NCBI GenBank assembly: GCA_039090855.1
Contig: CM077010.1
Span: 49,122,905-49,186,904 of the forward strand
Source of the DNA: Macrothele yani
Taxonomy: Eukaryota > Arthropoda > Arachnida > Araneae > Macrothelidae
Direction: 5' to 3'
Length of the DNA stretch: 64,000 nucleotides
Shown: positions 23,426 to 34,123 of the stretch, in pieces
Layout: each line of letters opens with the position of its first letter
Numbering within the stretch: position 1 is the first letter of the stretch
Notes under the pieces: generated by a model
What the model was told of the DNA's origin: nothing
The model's database searches: none
What the model saw: the letters and a program-made list of their open reading frames with translations, nothing else
Program-made: the position numbers and the translations under genes

Positions 23426-24900
23426 TTTGTCTTAAATGAAATGACACAAGAAAAATACACTTTATTGAGTTCAAACTAGTTACAGATTTAGGAAGAATTG
23501 GCATGGAAGACGAAAGGTTTCACTAATTCCTGGTAAAGCTAAATTCACCAATTCCTGATAATGAATGTAGGCAGGGCTACAGGAAGTTGGGCTTTGCTGA
23601 ATGACTGAAATCAAAACCAGACACACCAGGCATGATTACCTAGTACATACATGTCCAGACAGGCTAGAAGTTTTTGAAGTGTGATGAGTGGAAAGGTTTA
23701 AAGGAAACAAAAATCAGTATGCTTTAATTACTACTACAATGAGCCTTCCTTACCTTTTTGTGAATCTATTTTTGTTTACATAATTTTTGCAATTAAACGA
23801 ACACTTCACTTAAAGAAATTAGAAAGAAAAAAGTTATTCTGAGAAGAAATAATTTTTTCAAGCCATAATTATTGCATTTTTGGTGGCTACACGGCCACAC
23901 ATTATTAGCCCTTGCAACTACATATGCTTGCTTTTAGAAGCTGACAGCTCTGTATCATGTGTGCATGGCAGGGTGGCATTATTGGTTGTTCAGAAGGTTT
24001 CACCAGGCATCTGACAGGTTCGAGGACAGATTTTTACAACATAGGTGATGGTTAGTTATAATATCAACAGTTTCCTGCACTACTGTGCCAAAGTAATGTG
24101 TGTAAGATGATGGTCTCTTCATCTTGGTCCATATTGCTTCTATTTGGATGGCTGGCTGTTGTTTTTCCATCTTTTATGTTCTTTGCTCCTTACCCGAAGG
24201 GGTCTCCTTTTGTAAGTCCTACATATAACTTTTTGTTGCCATCTGGATAGATTAGGGGTATCTCACAAATCCCAACCATGCTTTCCTTATTTATATGTGT
24301 GGCTTACTTGTTGACACAGCACTGTACATGGATGCTGGAGATTTAACAGTCACTCTTATCCAACACTTTCTCATGAGATTTTAGAACCCAGAGAATTTGT
24401 GGGAAAAAAGTTACAGATCTGCAACACTTGAAGTCATACCTGCTTCAAGTGTTGGATATCCATAACTTTCATCCATAAAGTCCATGGTTTAGGGACTTGT
24501 GTTCTGTACAAAATGGAATCTAATATTTATTTGAGAAATCTAGCTGAGAGTCCCTTGTTGACAAAATTTATTATCTCAGGTTTCTCAAACCAGAGATAAA
24601 GATATAAATATCATGGCTAAACATAGCTGTACATTAAATTCAGTGTCTGAACCAGAATTGAGTTCACAGCATAATTCTGTTTAGGTGCCATTTGGATGAG
24701 GACAGTTGAATAGGATCTGGATTATCGTTGGGACATGTGCTGTGTTTCCAAGGTAGCAGGGGTCACGCTGCTAATCAATTTCTTTGCAATTTGTGAAAAG
24801 AAAATCATTTTAACAATGGAGAAAAAGTTTTGGAAAAAAAAATCGAATTTGGCAAATGGGCTGGTGGCAAAAACTAAAAAAGCCAGAGCAACCACTGAGG
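23426..24900. other. Intron sequence, nothing recognised
   Basis: I see no TE protein, TIR pair or tRNA-like sequence in this stretch. Small open frames lack motifs. Confidence 0.45.
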
Positions 24901-24919
24901 TAGCAACTACTGAACACAT

Positions 24920-25340
24920 ATGAAAACAAGAAAAATGACACCAAGTTCTCAGGTGGACTGAGGACATCTTTTGAATCACTTCAGATATGGAAAAAATATT
25001 TCAGAGCAGATTTTTAGAAGAAAAAAATTCAACAAAGAGAATTCATTTATGCCTCCTAATGTATTGAACAAAGATTTATTTATTTACGAATAAATAAATA
25101 AATAAATATATATATCTCCATCATATTTTTACAGTTGGTAAAACATCCACAAATAGAAATATCTACTTTTTGGCCCCTAGCAGCCCAAAAAACACAAACT
25201 ATGCATGAAGCATTTCTAATAGTAGAAGATATCCAAGCCAAAGGAAAGTTTTTTAAATTGGAATCTTAGAAATCAATGCCCACACTCACCTAGTAGCAAA
25301 ACTGTGTGGTGCACGCATTGGTAAATATATGAAAAATAAG
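24920..25340. repeat. Degenerate units of the CCCCTAG repeat family
   Basis: Words typical of the array at 30241-32110 recur here in decayed form: CAGATTTTTAGAAG near 25009, ATGCCTCCTAATG near 25050, TGGCCCCTAGCAGCCC at 25171, and AAATTGGAATCTTAGAA near 25254. A further unit lies at 25850-25925 (AAATCAGGGTTTTAGAA, then CACCCTCTAGCAGG). The repeat field thus once extended across the SINE pair and the RTE insertion. Confidence 0.6.
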
Positions 25341-25344
25341 ATTA

Positions 25345-25510
25345 TTCAAAGCAATCATAATTGAGTACTGAATTGCCTGTAGTTTACTAGTCACCATGTA
25401 ACATCTCCTCAGAAAACTTGAAAATTACATCGCCCTGGAGCGGGAATTAAACCCACATCTCCTGATTTCCGATCGAGCATGCTATCCGTTACATCACCCA
25501 GGACAATGAA
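25345..25510 (-). repeat. tRNA-derived SINE, minus-strand copy
   Basis: The minus strand begins TTCATTGTCCTGGGTGATGT and has a tRNA-like head at 25432-25504 with a near-complete acceptor stem (GTCCTGG/CCAGGGC) and a degraded B box (GGGTTTAATTC). A body shared with the copy at 25531-25712 follows, including TCTGAGGAGATGTTACATGG and CTACAGGCAATTCAGTAC. It faces the other copy head to head across a 20-bp spacer. Confidence 0.78.
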
Positions 25511-25530
25511 ATACTCAAGACACTTGGAAC

Positions 25531-25712
25531 TTCATTGTCCTGGGTGGTATAATGGATAGCATGCTCAACTGGAAATCGGGTGATGTGGGTTCGATTCTTA
25601 GTCCAGGACGATGTAATTTTCGGGTTTTCTGAGGAGATGTTACATGGAGACCAGGAAACTACAGGCAATTCAGTACATAATTCTGACTGCTTTGAATAAT
25701 CTTGTGAATTTC
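25531..25712 (+). repeat. tRNA-derived SINE, plus-strand copy
   Basis: The tRNA-like head at 25537-25609 has a perfect 7-bp acceptor stem (GTCCTGG with CCAGGAC), an A-box-like GGTATAATGG and a B box GGGTTCGATTC. The anticodon-arm stem is imperfect (apparent loop CTGGAAA), so I read it as a SINE head rather than a working tRNA gene. The body matches the neighbouring inverted copy. Pol III internal promoter elements are still recognisable. Confidence 0.8.
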
Positions 25713-26086
25713 TCATGTACTTATGAGGAATATTTCTACCCCAATTTCTATATATGAGAAATACTCCTACCATGATTATTCGATATATATGAGAAATATT
25801 CCTTACCATGAAATATTTTCTACCATGATTGCTATCAATAGCAAAATGAATTTTTTAAATCAGGGTTTTAGAACTGGAGATATCATAATTACAGCGATTT
25901 ACATGAGCACCCTCTAGCAGGAAAACTAAACATTATTTTGAGAAAAAAAAGTACACATAAATGTTTTTCATAGTGAGTGGTGGCATTTGCCTGAAAGAAA
26001 TTTTTTTTAGTTAGATTTTTAGATGATTGCATATATGTTCAAAACAGCATGTTGTCACAAAATACCTGACAGAAGTTACACAACTA

Positions 26087-26206
<120 letters not shown>

Positions 26207-26720
26207 TTGTTTTATTTCTAATAACTATCATTCTACTTTTTTTCTCTTTTTTTTTTTGAAAAAACCATTTCCAGCGTCATTGTGTTACTTAAAACTTGAG
26301 CAATAAGTTTTGTGCATTGAGCATTTTTAGTAATAACACTAAAAAAAATAACAGGGCAAAGAATGAAACAAAAGTTTATTAGTTTTTAATTTTAAATAAC
26401 TAATTCGTTGCCTCAAAAAATAAATTTTCTGGGGCATGCAGCTTTTCAGATAATTTCCAAGCCCTGATACTGATTCCAAGAAAATCTTATCTGAAGTACT
26501 TTTATGTTATGAATTTGGCAGAAAATAATGCATACAGGAATATGGCAAGCTTGACTTACGAGTCAACCCCGCCTTCTCGTGGTGCATCCTGTTCCCACTA
26601 AAGGGGCTCTGACGACCGCCAATAGCGGTATAACTATACCATCGGGATCAGAGGAAATGCTATCCCACACTCACCAACCCGCTTGGCCAGCGTGGTGAGT
26701 TATGGCCAAACACCTCCAAA

Positions 26721-28262
26721 ATGACTCTACAACTTAAATCTTGGCCCTCAGTCTCCGGCAGCTGGAATGTACCTGGCCAAGGCAGCGGCCAGTGCGACAT
26801 GAAGGCAGAGGGTGCTAAGAATCCCCGGAGGACCGGACTAGGCTGCCATTTGATGCTGACCTTGGCTACCTATAACGGACGCTCCCTATCTTCTGATTCA
26901 AGGCTTCTTGAATTGGAAGAGGAACTACAAAGGATCAAGTGGGACATCGTGGGGCTAAGTGAGGTAAGGAGAAAAGGAGAAGATCTCATTGAACTGAAAA
27001 GTGGACATCTCTTCTATTATCGTGGGACAGATACTGGCAGGACTAGTGGTGTTGGATTTATAATAAACAAGAAACTGAAGGATAAAGTGGTAGAAGTTGA
27101 AAGTTCCTCTGACAGAGCTGCACGACTCGTTATCCAACTATCGAGAAGATACCAGGCTCAGATTATTCAAACTTATGCACCCACCACAAGTCATCCTGAA
27201 GAAGAAATTGAAGAATTTTATGAGGAAATTCGTCATCTAAATAATAAAGGGAAGCAGCACTTGAAGATAATTATGGGAGATTTCAATGCAAAAATAGGGC
27301 ACCGGCAACAGAATGAAACTTCAGTAGGTAAATTCGGTCACGGCAACAGAAACCAGCGTGGAAATACTCTCGTTGAGTTTGCAGAGGCAGAAGGATTTTT
27401 CATCTTGAACTCCTTTTTCAAGAAAAAGCCACATAGGAAATGGACATGGAGACATCCAATTGGGACGACAAGTGAAATTGATTTTATTATGTGTAACAAA
27501 AAATTCGTCGTCGAAGACTGCAGTGTGCTGAACAAGTTCAACACAGGTAGTGACCATAGATTGGTGAGATGTAAGATGCACCTCAACACTAAACTGGAAC
27601 GTGGCAAGCTCATAAGACAAACAAAATGTATTGACATAACCAACCTTAAAAAACACCATAATACTTTCAAGTTGGAACTGAAGAACAGATTCTCTGCTTT
27701 AGAAGGCCTAACATCGGAAGAAGTGGATATTTCGGAAGTTAACAGAAAAGTAACCAAAGCTCTTATGGAAACAGCAACAAAATTAGCTGGGTCTAAGAAC
27801 AAGTTGCATGTGAACAAATTATCAGGAAAAACCAAAATGTTGATGCAAAAAAGAAGAGAGATGAGGACAACTAAGGAAGATGTGACTTCCAAAGTGGAAT
27901 ATATAGAGCTATGCAAGACAGCACGAAAAAGTATCACTGAAGACGTAAGGAAATTCAACTGTGAGCTAGTGAGGAAAGCAATTGAAAACAACCAAAGCCT
28001 TAAGATAGCAAAGGGACATCTCAGTAAGGGAAGAAAACAGATTATGGCTCTGAGAAAAGAAGATGGTTCTATAACAAGAAATAGAGGCGAAATTTTGACA
28101 AGAGTGAAAGATTTCTACTCCAAATTATATGAAAGGGATGATACATGTACTCCAGACATCATGAAAGGTACCAGAGTTCTTCCAGTACTCCCAGCAGAAG
28201 TTGCTCATGCAATCAAGAACATGAAGCGGGGAAAGCTCCAGGAGAAGATGGAATTACTATAG
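26721..28262 (+). CDS. RTE endonuclease and linker, first frame
   Basis: This 513-codon frame encodes the apurinic-type endonuclease that nicks the target for target-primed reverse transcription. Visible motifs are LATYNGRSL near residue 50, VGLSEVRRKGE near 75 (metal-binding glutamate), MGDFNAKIG near 185, TSEIDFIM near 250 and GSDHRLVRC near 277. The remainder is a lysine-rich linker. The frame stops soon after AHAIKNMKRGK because the reading frame changes at about 28229-28235. The true protein should continue as GKAPGEDGI in the next frame. The ATG at 26721 is the first in frame; a start at the MKAEGAKNP methionine is possible. Confidence 0.85.
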   Translation: MTLQLKSWPSVSGSWNVPGQGSGQCDMKAEGAKNPRRTGLGCHLMLTLATYNGRSLSSDSRLLELEEELQRIKWDIVGLSEVRRKGEDLIELKSGHLFYYRGTDTGRTSGVGFIINKKLKDKVVEVESSSDRAARLVIQLSRRYQAQIIQTYAPTTSHPEEEIEEFYEEIRHLNNKGKQHLKIIMGDFNAKIGHRQQNETSVGKFGHGNRNQRGNTLVEFAEAEGFFILNSFFKKKPHRKWTWRHPIGTTSEIDFIMCNKKFVVEDCSVLNKFNTGSDHRLVRCKMHLNTKLERGKLIRQTKCIDITNLKKHHNTFKLELKNRFSALEGLTSEEVDISEVNRKVTKALMETATKLAGSKNKLHVNKLSGKTKMLMQKRREMRTTKEDVTSKVEYIELCKTARKSITEDVRKFNCELVRKAIENNQSLKIAKGHLSKGRKQIMALRKEDGSITRNRGEILTRVKDFYSKLYERDDTCTPDIMKGTRVLPVLPAEVAHAIKNMKRGKLQEKMELL

Positions 28263-29674
28263 ACATCATACAAGAAGCAAGTGGAGAAATTGAAACAGTA
28301 CTCGCCCAAATTTTCACTCGATGCCTTAATGAAGGGAAGATTCCTGAGGATTGGAACAATGCTACAATGATCCTGCTACATAAAAAAGGTGACATTGAGG
28401 ATCTCAGGAACTACAGACCTATCAGCCTCCTATCAGTGGTTTATAAAATCTTCACTAAAGTTCTTTCACACCGCTTGAAGGTAACACTGGACATGGCTCA
28501 ACCGAGAGAACAAGCTGGATTCAGGAGTGGCTACAGCACAATAGATCATATCCACGTACTGAGAGAACTAATTGAAAGAGCGAGGGAATATGAACTTCCA
28601 TTGTGCATAGCTTTTATCGATTATGAAAAAGCCTTTGATTCGGTGAAACCATCAGCAGTTACCACGGCTCTGAAATCCTGCGGTATTGAAGATGCATACA
28701 TTAATATTATTAATAACATCTATGAAAATGCAAGTGCAAAGATTCGGCTGTTTGAAAATACAACACACATAAAAATTGGAAAGGGAGTGAGACAAGGTGA
28801 CACCATATCTCCGAAGCTCTTTAATGCCACATTGGAAAATGTCTTTCAATCACTGAACTGGGAAAACAAAGGGATAAAGATTAATGGAGATTATCTAACC
28901 CACCTTCGTTTTGCTGATGACGTAGTCATTTTTGCAACTACCCCATCAGAGCTGCAGAGTATGATCCAGGAACTTGCTGACAAGAGTAAAGAAGTGGGAT
29001 TAAAAATGAACTTTCAGAAGACAAAAGTGATGTTCAATGCTTTTACAAGAAATGAAGATTTATCGATTGATGGAGAAAAACTGGAGATAACAGATACGTA
29101 TGTTTATCTTGGACAGCAGATATCAAGTGAGGGTCACATTGATGAAGAAATTAATCGGCGTACAAAACTTGCCTGGAGAGCTTTTGGAAGAAACAGCATA
29201 ATTTTCAAGAGCAATATGCCATTATGTCTTAAAAGAAAAGTGTTTGATCAATGCATCCTTCCAGTGCTTACGTATGGTGCAGAGACGTGGACCTTAACTA
29301 AAAGAGACATACAAAGGCTGCAAACAACTCAAAGAAGCATGGAGAGGTGCATGCTTGGTATAACCAGGAGAGATAAGAAGAGAAACTCGTGGATCCGAAA
29401 AATGACGAGAGTGGAAGACATCATGATCAGAGTTAAATCCCTGAAATGGCAATGGGCTGGACATACTGCCAGAAGGACAGACCATAGATGGACAGCCGAA
29501 ATTTTAGATTGGATTCCAAGGGACAGGAAAAGACCCAGAAAAAGACCACATGGGAGATGGGTGGATGAAATTCGTAAATATGCGGGAGTGACATGGAGGA
29601 GACTGGCACAAGACAGACCGTTGTGGAGGAAACTTGGGGAGACCTTCGTCCAGCAGTGGATTGATAATGGTTGA
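28145..29674 (+). CDS. RTE reverse transcriptase, second frame
   Basis: This 509-codon frame overlaps the first by 118 bp. The authentic homologous part starts at GKAPGEDGI (about 28231), after the frame change. RT motifs in order are NYRPISLLSVVYKIFTKVLS, AGFRSGYSTIDHI, DYEKAFDSV (near residue 160), GVRQGDTISPKLFNATLENV, LRFADDVVIFA with the catalytic aspartates near residue 257, and YVYLGQQISSEGHIDEEINR. A C-terminal region, WAGHTARRTDHRW plus a basic patch, precedes the stop. RT motifs are all intact, so only the frame change stands between this copy and a complete polyprotein. Confidence 0.87.
   Translation: MYSRHHERYQSSSSTPSRSCSCNQEHEAGKAPGEDGITIDIIQEASGEIETVLAQIFTRCLNEGKIPEDWNNATMILLHKKGDIEDLRNYRPISLLSVVYKIFTKVLSHRLKVTLDMAQPREQAGFRSGYSTIDHIHVLRELIERAREYELPLCIAFIDYEKAFDSVKPSAVTTALKSCGIEDAYINIINNIYENASAKIRLFENTTHIKIGKGVRQGDTISPKLFNATLENVFQSLNWENKGIKINGDYLTHLRFADDVVIFATTPSELQSMIQELADKSKEVGLKMNFQKTKVMFNAFTRNEDLSIDGEKLEITDTYVYLGQQISSEGHIDEEINRRTKLAWRAFGRNSIIFKSNMPLCLKRKVFDQCILPVLTYGAETWTLTKRDIQRLQTTQRSMERCMLGITRRDKKRNSWIRKMTRVEDIMIRVKSLKWQWAGHTARRTDHRWTAEILDWIPRDRKRPRKRPHGRWVDEIRKYAGVTWRRLAQDRPLWRKLGETFVQQWIDNG
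28229..28235 (+). other. Frame change between endonuclease and RT
   Basis: In the upstream frame the codons are CGG GGA AAG CTC. The RT frame is reached by moving back one base (GGG AAA GCT CCA). The heptamer reads G GGA AAG, which fits the X XXY YYZ pattern of minus-one slippery sites, though Z=G is usually weak in eukaryotes. A simple one-base deletion (the codon pair AAG GCT reduced to AAAGCT) explains it equally well. Confidence 0.6.
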
Positions 29675-29699
29675 CAATGATGATGATGATGATGACATG

Positions 29700-30240
29700 G
29701 CCATATTAAGAGATCAACAGACTACCAATTTCTGCTAGTCCTGTTTTCAGAAATTGTGATTTTATGCAAACATTAGCAGCAAAAATCTTTGAAATACTAC
29801 AACACTGAAGTTAAAACTTGAAACACCTAAAAAAGACGCAAGAGTAACTGTTTATATTTGAGCGCAAAAATGTGTAAAAACTGCAAAAAGAATTAAAAAG
29901 AGTAACAATATAGCTCCTAAATTTTCATTACTTTTTAGGAACACTAGCAATCATGCCCATTCTCCAAACGTTGAATCTATAAAATCATTTTTTGAACATA
30001 AAATTAAAGAAAGGGAAGAGTATTTATGGGAAAGAACAGTAATTAAAAATCCGTAACTGTTTTACAATTTCGAACAGCATCGTGAAGTCAATGCATACGG
30101 TTTTATGCAAAACGGAGCAGGCTCCGTTTTGCATTATTTTAGGAAGAAAGTATTCTCAAAAGGTTTTTCCCTATGAGCGGTATTGATCCAAGAAAAAAAA
30201 AAAAAAAAAATTAGTTGAGTTTTCAGGAGCCCAGATTTTG
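29700..30240. other. Spacer between RTE copy 2 and the repeat array
   Basis: AT-rich sequence without coding signal. It contains the short near-perfect palindrome at 30105-30134. Confidence 0.5.
30105..30134. repeat. 14-bp inverted repeat with a 2-nt centre
   Basis: ATGCAAAACGGAGC is followed by AG and then its exact reverse complement GCTCCGTTTTGCAT. It would form a hairpin in RNA or a cruciform in DNA. No known element is attached. Confidence 0.9.
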
Positions 30241-32110
30241 CTACAAATACATCAGAAGCAGAAATTAACACTTATGCCCCCAGGTGGCCAAACCATTCTT
30301 TACCAAACATTAGAAATTATGTGAAAAATATTTTCCATCAGGTCTTGTATGCAATACAAGAATAATTTTTCAAATCAGAGTTTTAGAAGCAGAAAACACA
30401 ATTTATCTTTGTGCCCCCTAACGGAAAGTCTGTGATTTACTTGAAAATTTTGAATTTATAGGAAAAACATTTTGCATCGGAAACACAATCCAACAAAGAA
30501 GAAATTTTTCAAATCAGATGCCTAGAAGTAGAGATATTGACAAAAATAAGATATACATCTACGCCCCCATCATAGAAACCATGAATTATTTCAAGAAGAA
30601 AATGTTCCTAAAAGGTTTGTCGACATGAGTAGTATCGGTCAACAAACAACTTTTTTTGCAATCGAGATTTTAGAAGCTCTTACTTTGCTGCAAATACATC
30701 AGAAGCAGAAATTAAGACTTACGCCACCTGGTGGCCAAACCATTTTTTACAAAAATTAGAAGTTACGTGCAAATGATTTCTCACCAGGAGCTGTATCCAG
30801 TGCAGAAAGAATTTTTCAAATCGGAGATTTAGAAGCAGAGATATAGGGGGCAAAGCAATTTACCTTTACGTCCCCTAGCAGAAACTCTGAATTACTTGAA
30901 AATTTTTAAATTACATGAAAAACATATCACACTGGAAACACTATCCAACAAAGAAGGAATTTTTCAAATCGGACTCCTAGAAGTAGAGATATTGACAAAA
31001 ATAAGATATACATCTACGCTCCCTGGCGTAGAAACCATGCATTATTTTAAGAAGAAAATGTTTCTAAAAGGTTTGCCAACATGAGTAGTATCGGTCTACA
31101 AATGACATTTTTTTCAATCAATCGAGAATTTAGCTCATATTTTGCTGAAAATACATCAGAAGCGGAAATTAAGTTTTATGCCCCCTGGTGGCCAACCATT
31201 ATTTTACAAAAATTAGAAATTATGTGCAAATGATATCCCATCAAGAGCTGTATCTGGTGCAGAAATAATTTTTCAAATCGGAGATTTAGAAGCACAGATA
31301 TTGGGGGATTTACCTCTACGCCCCCTAGCGGAATGTCTATGAATTACTTGAAAATTTTGAAATTATATGGAAAACATGTCACACCGGGAACTCTATCCAA
31401 TAAAGAAAGAATTTTCAAATCGGACCATTAGAAGCAGAAATATTGACAAAAATAAAATATACATCTACACCCCCTGACGGAGAAACTGTGGAATATTTTA
31501 AGAAGAAAATATTCCGAAAGGGTTTATCAATGTGAGTGGCATCAGTCCACGAAATAATTTTTCAATCAATATTTAGAAGCTCATATTTTATGGCAAATAC
31601 ATCAGAAGCAAAAATTAACACTTATGGCCCCTAGTGGCAGCCAAAGTATTCTTTACCAAAAATTTGAAATTATATACAAAAGATTTTCCATCAGGAGGTG
31701 TATCCGCTGAAGAATTTTTTCTTTCAAATCAGAGTTTTAGAAGAGTTATCAAGAAAAATGTAATTTACTTTTATGCCCCCTAGCGAAAAATCTATGTACA
31801 ATTTGAAAAAGTAACTATATCTAAAATATTCTTCGACATATATGGAATCAAAAGATAAAATAATTTTTTCAATCGGATGTTTAGAAGCAAATATGGGGAA
31901 TAAAACATATTTTTGAGTTCGACATCATCTGCATTTACGCCCTCTAGCGGCAAAATTGTACATCGTAAAAAAACAAACAAAAAAAAACAAAAAAAAAAAA
32001 AAAAAACGAAATGAATGGAGGATCCTCATTCCCATATTTCAAGCTTCCCAACGTAAAAAGAATTTTTCAAATCGGACTTATAGTTGCCGAGCTATCGTGG
32101 GTACAGACGG
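30241..32110. repeat. Three-subunit higher-order repeat with a CCCCCTAGCGG-type motif every ~150 bp
   Basis: The phrase AAATACATCAGAAGC recurs at about 30245, 30690, 31150 and 31598, a period near 450 bp. Within each unit three related ~150-bp subunits share TTTTTCAAATCGGA, TTTAGAAGCAGA and a G/C-rich motif. That motif occurs twelve times, beginning near 30275, 30412, 30561, 30721, 30869, 31017, 31179, 31319, 31468, 31624, 31773 and 31937. Subunit A has the form GCCCCCTGGTGGCCA; subunits B and C resemble ACGCCCCCTAGCGGAAA. The array ends near 32050-32130 with TTTTTCAAATCGGACTTATA and ACAGACGGACGGACAAAC. No coding potential is seen. Confidence 0.82.
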
Positions 32111-32130
32111 ACGGACAAACCGGTAACATA

Positions 32131-33151
32131 AGCACGATCTGTTTTTACAAAAGATGTGCTAAAAATGCTTAAAAATCAGAAAATGACTTTTTCTTAAAAC
32201 TTTTTTTTTGTGAGAGAGGGATGATAGTTGCAACTTTATGCTGTAAAAATTGCAATGCATTATGATTTATAGTTTGCCATATATCCGTTTTTTTAAATAG
32301 ATCCCATCGCGAAATATGAGAATTTTGTGAAATTTAAAAATTTAACTTTTTGTAAACTGAATCAATATTAAAAAAAAAAAAGGGCGCCATGGTGCAAAAA
32401 TTTGGCCATGGTCCTACATGCCTACACAGTTCCGTGGTTCTGTTGCTGTTAGTGTGACCGGAACACGAACTGAGAGCACTTTTTGCTTACCTTAACTTTG
32501 AAACACAATAGCTCTTGAACTATCGCCAGAATTTAAAAAGGGTTTATTTCAGTGCATTCTTTGAGCTATTCTCTACAAACGATGTAAATTTCATATTTTT
32601 GTGTTCAATACTTTTTGTGTTGCGAGCTAGAAAAGTGCGAGTGTCATGAAATTTCTAAAACAGCGCCGTCAGTTACTTTTTTTAGAATAGAGAGATTTTC
32701 CAGTCAACTGAGATGAAAAGCATAAAGCTGACAATGCAGGCATTTTACTTAACTTTCTTTAGTGTTCTGATATGCTACAGAATGATTTAGTGTGTATACC
32801 ATTCATTAAAGGGCTTCAGTTGTTAATTGTTTCTTAAAATCTGAGCACTGTTATCTTGGACCAAATTTAATATTACAAAGATTCTTGTTCCTGCTATAGC
32901 CTAACTTACACAAGGTTTATAGATCCAGGTTTTTTTTCTGTAATTAGACCCAAGAGATGTGTTTATATGTAGATACATGTATTCTAGAACAACATTTTCA
33001 GTACTAGTATTTATGGAATTCCAAATTAACACACACACACACAATAAGTTAAACCTTGTATATAATAATAAGACAACTGGTTGTGACAATATATAGTGCA
33101 GCCATTTTACGAAAATTGGGTAAAAAAAACTTACAAGAATGGCACCTGTTA
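32131..33151. other. Intron sequence, nothing recognised
   Basis: AT-rich DNA with an A-run at about 32368-32380 and a short CA run near 33031. No TE motif or exon is recognised. Confidence 0.45.
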
Positions 33152-33675
33152 TATATATAGTACTAGGTTTCCCGACTAACATACTAAAAGTTTCCAAAAA
33201 ATAATGTTGTGCTATGGCCGCCATCTTGGAAAATGGCTGCCAAAAACCCATTTTTCACACTTATCTCGGAAACTATCCATTTCATCAAAAAATGTTTCCA
33301 ACGAAAAATGTTCATCATACATTTGTCTACATTTATTGCCCATAGATCTAATTTGTATTCAACTGAGATAATTAAAGAATATTAAAAATACAAATTAAAT
33401 ACATTTCAGAAACGAAATGCATTTAATTTTTTTTAAAAATAACTTAATAAAAAATAATCACAAGCTATGAAAAGTTACTTAACATGTTATGGGCAATAAA
33501 TGTAGACAAATTTATGGTGAAAAATTTTTGTTGAAACATTTTTTGATGAAATGGATAGTTTCCGAGATGTGTGAAAAATGGGTTTTCAGCAGCCATTTCC
33601 AAGATGGCGGCCGTAGCACAACATTATTTTTCGGGACTTTTAGTATGTTAGTCGGGTGACCCATTACTATATATA
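33152..33675. repeat. Foldback element with ~190-bp arms
   Basis: Left arm 33152-about 33350 and right arm about 33485-33675 are reverse complements at high identity, sharing CCCGACTAACATACTAAAAG, GGCCGCCATCTTGG and ACTATCCATTTCATCAAAAA. They flank a loop of about 130 bp that is almost all A and T. Both ends run into a TATATATAG run, so the true ends and target duplication are blurred. It resembles a MITE or foldback element with no coding capacity. Confidence 0.85.
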
Positions 33676-33689
33676 TACCAAGTCCCATG

Positions 33690-34123
33690 TTTGTAAGCGT
33701 TTTTTTTTAACTGATTGCAAAAATTTGGCCTAAAATACGCTACTCCAGTGGTTAAAACATTAGAGTTATATGTCACTCAAATAACACACTGAGATTTCAT
33801 AACTCTAGCTCTTTGGCTTTCCAGCACCCGTTTGTAGTGAATTGCAAATAATAGAATTCTCCTACATTTTTGAGGAATTTTGGTAGTCAAAAAATGACAA
33901 GGAACCAAACAAAATATGGATGTTTTAATGACAACCTTGCCAAAGGCATTAACTGTGTTCTATTTACTTAAATAAAAATTAATACTAACAGGTTTGTAAC
34001 AAAATTCCAAATTTATATGAAATGTTTTAGCATGTATGCTCTACATCCAATAAAACAGCATATTAATAATAATTTTAGTGAAAAATTATGCACTATTATG
34101 TCTTCATCAAAATTCTAACTTAC
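33690..34123. other. Intron next to ELOVL exon A
   Basis: Ordinary AT-rich intron sequence on the donor side of exon A. No element is recognised. Confidence 0.5.

Larger units (their letters stand above)
26560..29690 (+). mobile_element. RTE-type LINE, copy 2, nearly full length
   Basis: The 5' untranslated region starts at about 26560 (CAACCCCGCCTTCTCGTGGT) and is followed by two long overlapping frames and a TGATGATGA tail at about 29676-29696. Endonuclease then RT in one polyprotein plus a trinucleotide tail fits the RTE clade. Copy 1 at 1-2519 is closely similar. The exact 5' end and any target duplication could not be fixed by eye. It sits in the degenerate CCCCTAG repeat field. Confidence 0.88.

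Noticed and set aside
25432..25609. Two possible tRNA genes with good acceptor stems
   Set aside because: The anticodon arms are mismatched, and the flanking shared body shows they are heads of SINE copies.
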